64,000 nucleotides of DNA, taken from NCBI GenBank assembly GCA_001295905.1, contig LJHT01000056.1, positions 1-64,000 of the forward strand. Direction: 5' to 3'. Each line of letters opens with the position of its first letter. Within the stretch, counting starts at the first letter, position 1. A model generated the notes under the pieces. The model was not told where the DNA came from. It did not search any database and was given only the letters and a program-made list of their open reading frames with translations. Source of the DNA: a beta proteobacterium AAP51. GTDB lineage: Bacteria > Pseudomonadota > Gammaproteobacteria > Burkholderiales > Burkholderiaceae_C. Of the stretch, positions 62,092-64,000 are shown piece by piece. Made by a program: the position numbers and the translations under genes.

Positions 62092-62913
62092 ATGAACACG
62101 GTCCTCAATGCCGCCGTCGTGGCCGACGTGCCCCCGCCGCGTTTTGTGCCCGGCCCTGCCGGCACGCACATCACCATCCGCGGTCTCACGAAGTACTTCG
62201 CCGGCTGGCCGCTGTACGAGAACTTCGACCTCGACATCCCCAAGGGCAAGATCGTCTCGGTCTTCGGCCCCAACGGCTGCGGCAAGAGCACGCTGATCAA
62301 CATGATCGCGGGCCTGGTGCCCATCGATGCCGGGCAGATCCTCTTCGACGGCAAGTCGCTGGCCGACACCAAGATCGGCTACGTCTTCCAGAACTATCGC
62401 GAAGCGATGTTCCCGTGGATGCGCACCATCGACAACATCGCCTACCCGCTGAAGCTGGAAGGGCGCAGCAAGGCCGAGGTCGACCGCCGCATGGCCGAGC
62501 TGGTGGCCAGCTTCGACGTGAAGTTCGACCTGAACCGCTACCCGTATGAACTTTCGGGCGGCCAGCAGCAGACGGCCTCCATCATGCGGGCGCTGGCGCC
62601 CAAGCCCGAGGTGCTCTTCCTCGACGAGCCCTTCTCGGCGCTGGATTTCGAGATGACGCTGTTCATCCGCGAAAAGCTGCAAGAGGTGTTCATGCAGACC
62701 GGCACGACCATGCTGCTGGTCTCGCACGACCTCGAAGAAGCCGTCTACCTGGCCGACGAGGTGCTGCTGCTGACCAAGCGGCCCACGCGCGTGGCCGAGA
62801 TCCTGCCCTATGGCGACGCGCGCCCGCGCACCGTGGCGACGCTCAGCGAAGACAGCTTCGTGCGCACCAAGAAGCGCAGCCTGGAGATCTTCCAGCGCGA
62901 GGTGCGGCGGTGA
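62092..62913 (+). CDS. NitT/TauT-type ABC transporter ATP-binding protein
   Basis: 273 residues; GGGAGGT lies eight bases before ATG 62092. Walker A GPNGCGKST, Q-loop GYVFQNYREAMFPW, signature LSGGQQQT, Walker B LFLDEPF and switch His in LLVSHDLEEA. Signature LSGGQQQ-T replaces the more common LSGGQ-QR. It powers the importer. Its TGA overlaps the GTG of atzG (GTGA), which ties the transporter to the hydrolase genes by translational coupling. Confidence 0.92.
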   Translation: MNTVLNAAVVADVPPPRFVPGPAGTHITIRGLTKYFAGWPLYENFDLDIPKGKIVSVFGPNGCGKSTLINMIAGLVPIDAGQILFDGKSLADTKIGYVFQNYREAMFPWMRTIDNIAYPLKLEGRSKAEVDRRMAELVASFDVKFDLNRYPYELSGGQQQTASIMRALAPKPEVLFLDEPFSALDFEMTLFIREKLQEVFMQTGTTMLLVSHDLEEAVYLADEVLLLTKRPTRVAEILPYGDARPRTVATLSEDSFVRTKKRSLEIFQREVRR

Positions 62914-63125
62914 GTGCGGCGCTGAGCGCCGCGCAGATCGAGGCCGTGGTGGATGCGCAGGCCGCCGTGCTGGGCCTGCAGCTCGCGCCCGAACACCGGC
63001 CCGGCGTGCTGCAGTACTACGCGCTGGCCGCCGACATGGCCGCGCTGGTGCAGGGCCTGCCGCTGTGCCCCCACGACGAGCCGGCGCCGGTGTTCACGCC
63101 GGTCTCGCCCGGGGCGGGTGCATGA
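62910..63125 (+). CDS. atzG: AtzG-like (DUF4089) subunit of 1-carboxybiuret hydrolase
   Basis: 71 residues from GTG 62910, overlapping the ATPase stop. A small helical protein (ALSAAQIEAVVDAQAAVLGL, then HRPGVLQYYALAADMAALV) ending in a Pro-rich tail with PAPVFTP. AtzG proteins resemble GatC and bind the amidase AtzE to form the active, soluble complex. Its TGA overlaps the ATG of atzE by four bases, fitting one-to-one production of the two subunits. Confidence 0.87.
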   Translation: MSAALSAAQIEAVVDAQAAVLGLQLAPEHRPGVLQYYALAADMAALVQGLPLCPHDEPAPVFTPVSPGAGA

Positions 63126-64000
63126 CAGCCGCCTTGGCTGCGGAGCTGCTGAACCAGGGCGCTGCGGCCATGGCAGCGGCGGTGCGCGGCGGCCAGGCCA
63201 GCGCCACGGCGCTGGTGCAGGCCAGCCTGGCGCGCATCGCGGCCACCGACCCCCAGGTCAACGCTTTCACCGACATCACCGCCGAACGCGCCCTGCAGCA
63301 CGCGGCGCGCATCGACGCGCAGGTGCAGGCCGGCGAGGCCCCGGCCGACCAGCCGCTGCTGGGCGTGCCCTTCGCGGTGAAGAACCTCTTCGACGTGGCC
63401 GGCCTCACCACGCTGGCCGGCTCGAAGATCGAGCGCAGCCAGCCGCCGGCCGCGCAAGACGCGGTGCTGGTGCAGCGCCTGCAGGCCGCCGGCGCGGTGC
63501 TGGTGGGCGCGCTCAACATGGACGAGTACGCCTACGGCTTCACCACCGAGAACAGCCACGTCGGCCCCACGCGCAACCCGCACGACCTCACGCGCATTGC
63601 CGGCGGCTCCTCGGGCGGCTCGGCCGCCGCGGTGGCCGCGGGCCAGGTGCCACTGACGCTGGGCTCCGACACCAACGGCTCCATCCGCGTGCCGGCCTCG
63701 CTGTGCGGCGTGTTCGGCTTGAAGCCCACCTACGGCCGCCTGTCGCGGCGCGGCAGCTACCCCTTCGTGGCCAGCCTCGACCACCTGGGCCCCTTCGCGC
63801 GCCACGTGCAAGACCTGGCCCTGGCCTACGACGCGATGCAGGGCCCCGACGCGCAAGACCCGGCCTGTGCGCAGCGCCCGCTGCAGGCCACGCTGCCGGG
63901 GCTGGAAGCGGGCACCGGCGGCCTGCGCGTGGCCACGTTGGGCGGCTACTTCGAGCAGCACGCCGGCCCGCAGGCGCAGGCGGCCGTGGCGGCGGTGGCT
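63122..64000 (+). CDS. atzE: AtzE-like 1-carboxybiuret hydrolase amidase subunit, cut by window
   Basis: 293 codons visible; the 3' end lies beyond the window (family about 450-460 residues). Amidase-signature residues present: Lys87 (FAVKNLFDVAG), Ser163 (GGSSGGSA) and nucleophile Ser187 (GSDTNGSIRVP). With AtzG it resembles a GatCA pair. AtzE/AtzG deaminate 1-carboxybiuret to 1,3-dicarboxyurea, which decays to allophanate, the AtzF substrate. Related amidases act in other ureido pathways, so the exact substrate is inferred from the operon. Confidence 0.88.
   Translation, partial: MTAALAAELLNQGAAAMAAAVRGGQASATALVQASLARIAATDPQVNAFTDITAERALQHAARIDAQVQAGEAPADQPLLGVPFAVKNLFDVAGLTTLAGSKIERSQPPAAQDAVLVQRLQAAGAVLVGALNMDEYAYGFTTENSHVGPTRNPHDLTRIAGGSSGGSAAAVAAGQVPLTLGSDTNGSIRVPASLCGVFGLKPTYGRLSRRGSYPFVASLDHLGPFARHVQDLALAYDAMQGPDAQDPACAQRPLQATLPGLEAGTGGLRVATLGGYFEQHAGPQAQAAVAAVA

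Overview
The window is GC-rich, densely packed chromosomal DNA with about 52 genes and almost no long gaps. The gene set suggests a betaproteobacterium of the order Burkholderiales: a ProQ/FinO protein, proteobacterial GshA, a Bug-type solute receptor, a PEP-CTERM protein, cyanophycin genes, homodimeric-type AceE, and strong G/C at third codon positions. No rRNA or tRNA gene, IS element, prophage or CRISPR array was found. The placement is inference from gene content, not from a marker gene.

Layout. 1-3.3 kb (minus strand): the end-truncated proQ-like gene, preceded by two small glycosyltransferases and the radical-SAM gene arsS, an arsenosugar-type cluster. 3.4-8.0 kb: a small unknown gene, gshA, and a convergent secreted S9 peptidase. 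8.3-14.5 kb: two TonB-dependent receptors in a row. 14.6-20.5 kb: a murein cluster (dacB, divergent from an AmiD-type amidase, a GNAT protein, a GH10-like lipoprotein and murQ). 20.7-24.7 kb: a hybrid histidine kinase, rdgC and a PEP-CTERM metzincin-like protein. 24.8-30.2 kb: a chemoreceptor with a secreted helical partner behind a strongly structured leader, an unusual lactate-dehydrogenase-family enzyme, a cation/proton antiporter and an exported methyltransferase-like protein.

30.2-35 kb: cyanophycin synthetase cphA plus a shorter paralogue that keeps the Mur-ligase half; cyanophycinase cphB lies apart at 45.5-46.3 kb. 35.2-39.2 kb: an ECF sigma/anti-sigma pair followed by DUF4331, a lipoprotein and DUF3455. 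39-47 kb: small membrane and PH-like genes, an orphan AceE-type 2-oxoacid dehydrogenase E1, a 27-residue ORF behind a perfect 20-base palindrome, and a renalase-like flavoprotein. 47-55 kb: a Bug receptor, a third TonB receptor and two tandem TPR-GGDEF cyclases. 55-58 kb: a formaldehyde operon (frmA, fghA) joined to an RlmN-like radical-SAM gene. 58.3-64 kb: an operon atzF - ABC importer - atzG - atzE, cut by the right edge.

Themes: nitrogen storage and scavenging (cyanophycin; 1-carboxybiuret/allophanate hydrolysis with its own importer), glutathione-dependent formaldehyde removal, murein recycling, and outer-membrane uptake. The least explained element is the predicted three-way-junction RNA at 26824-26910.
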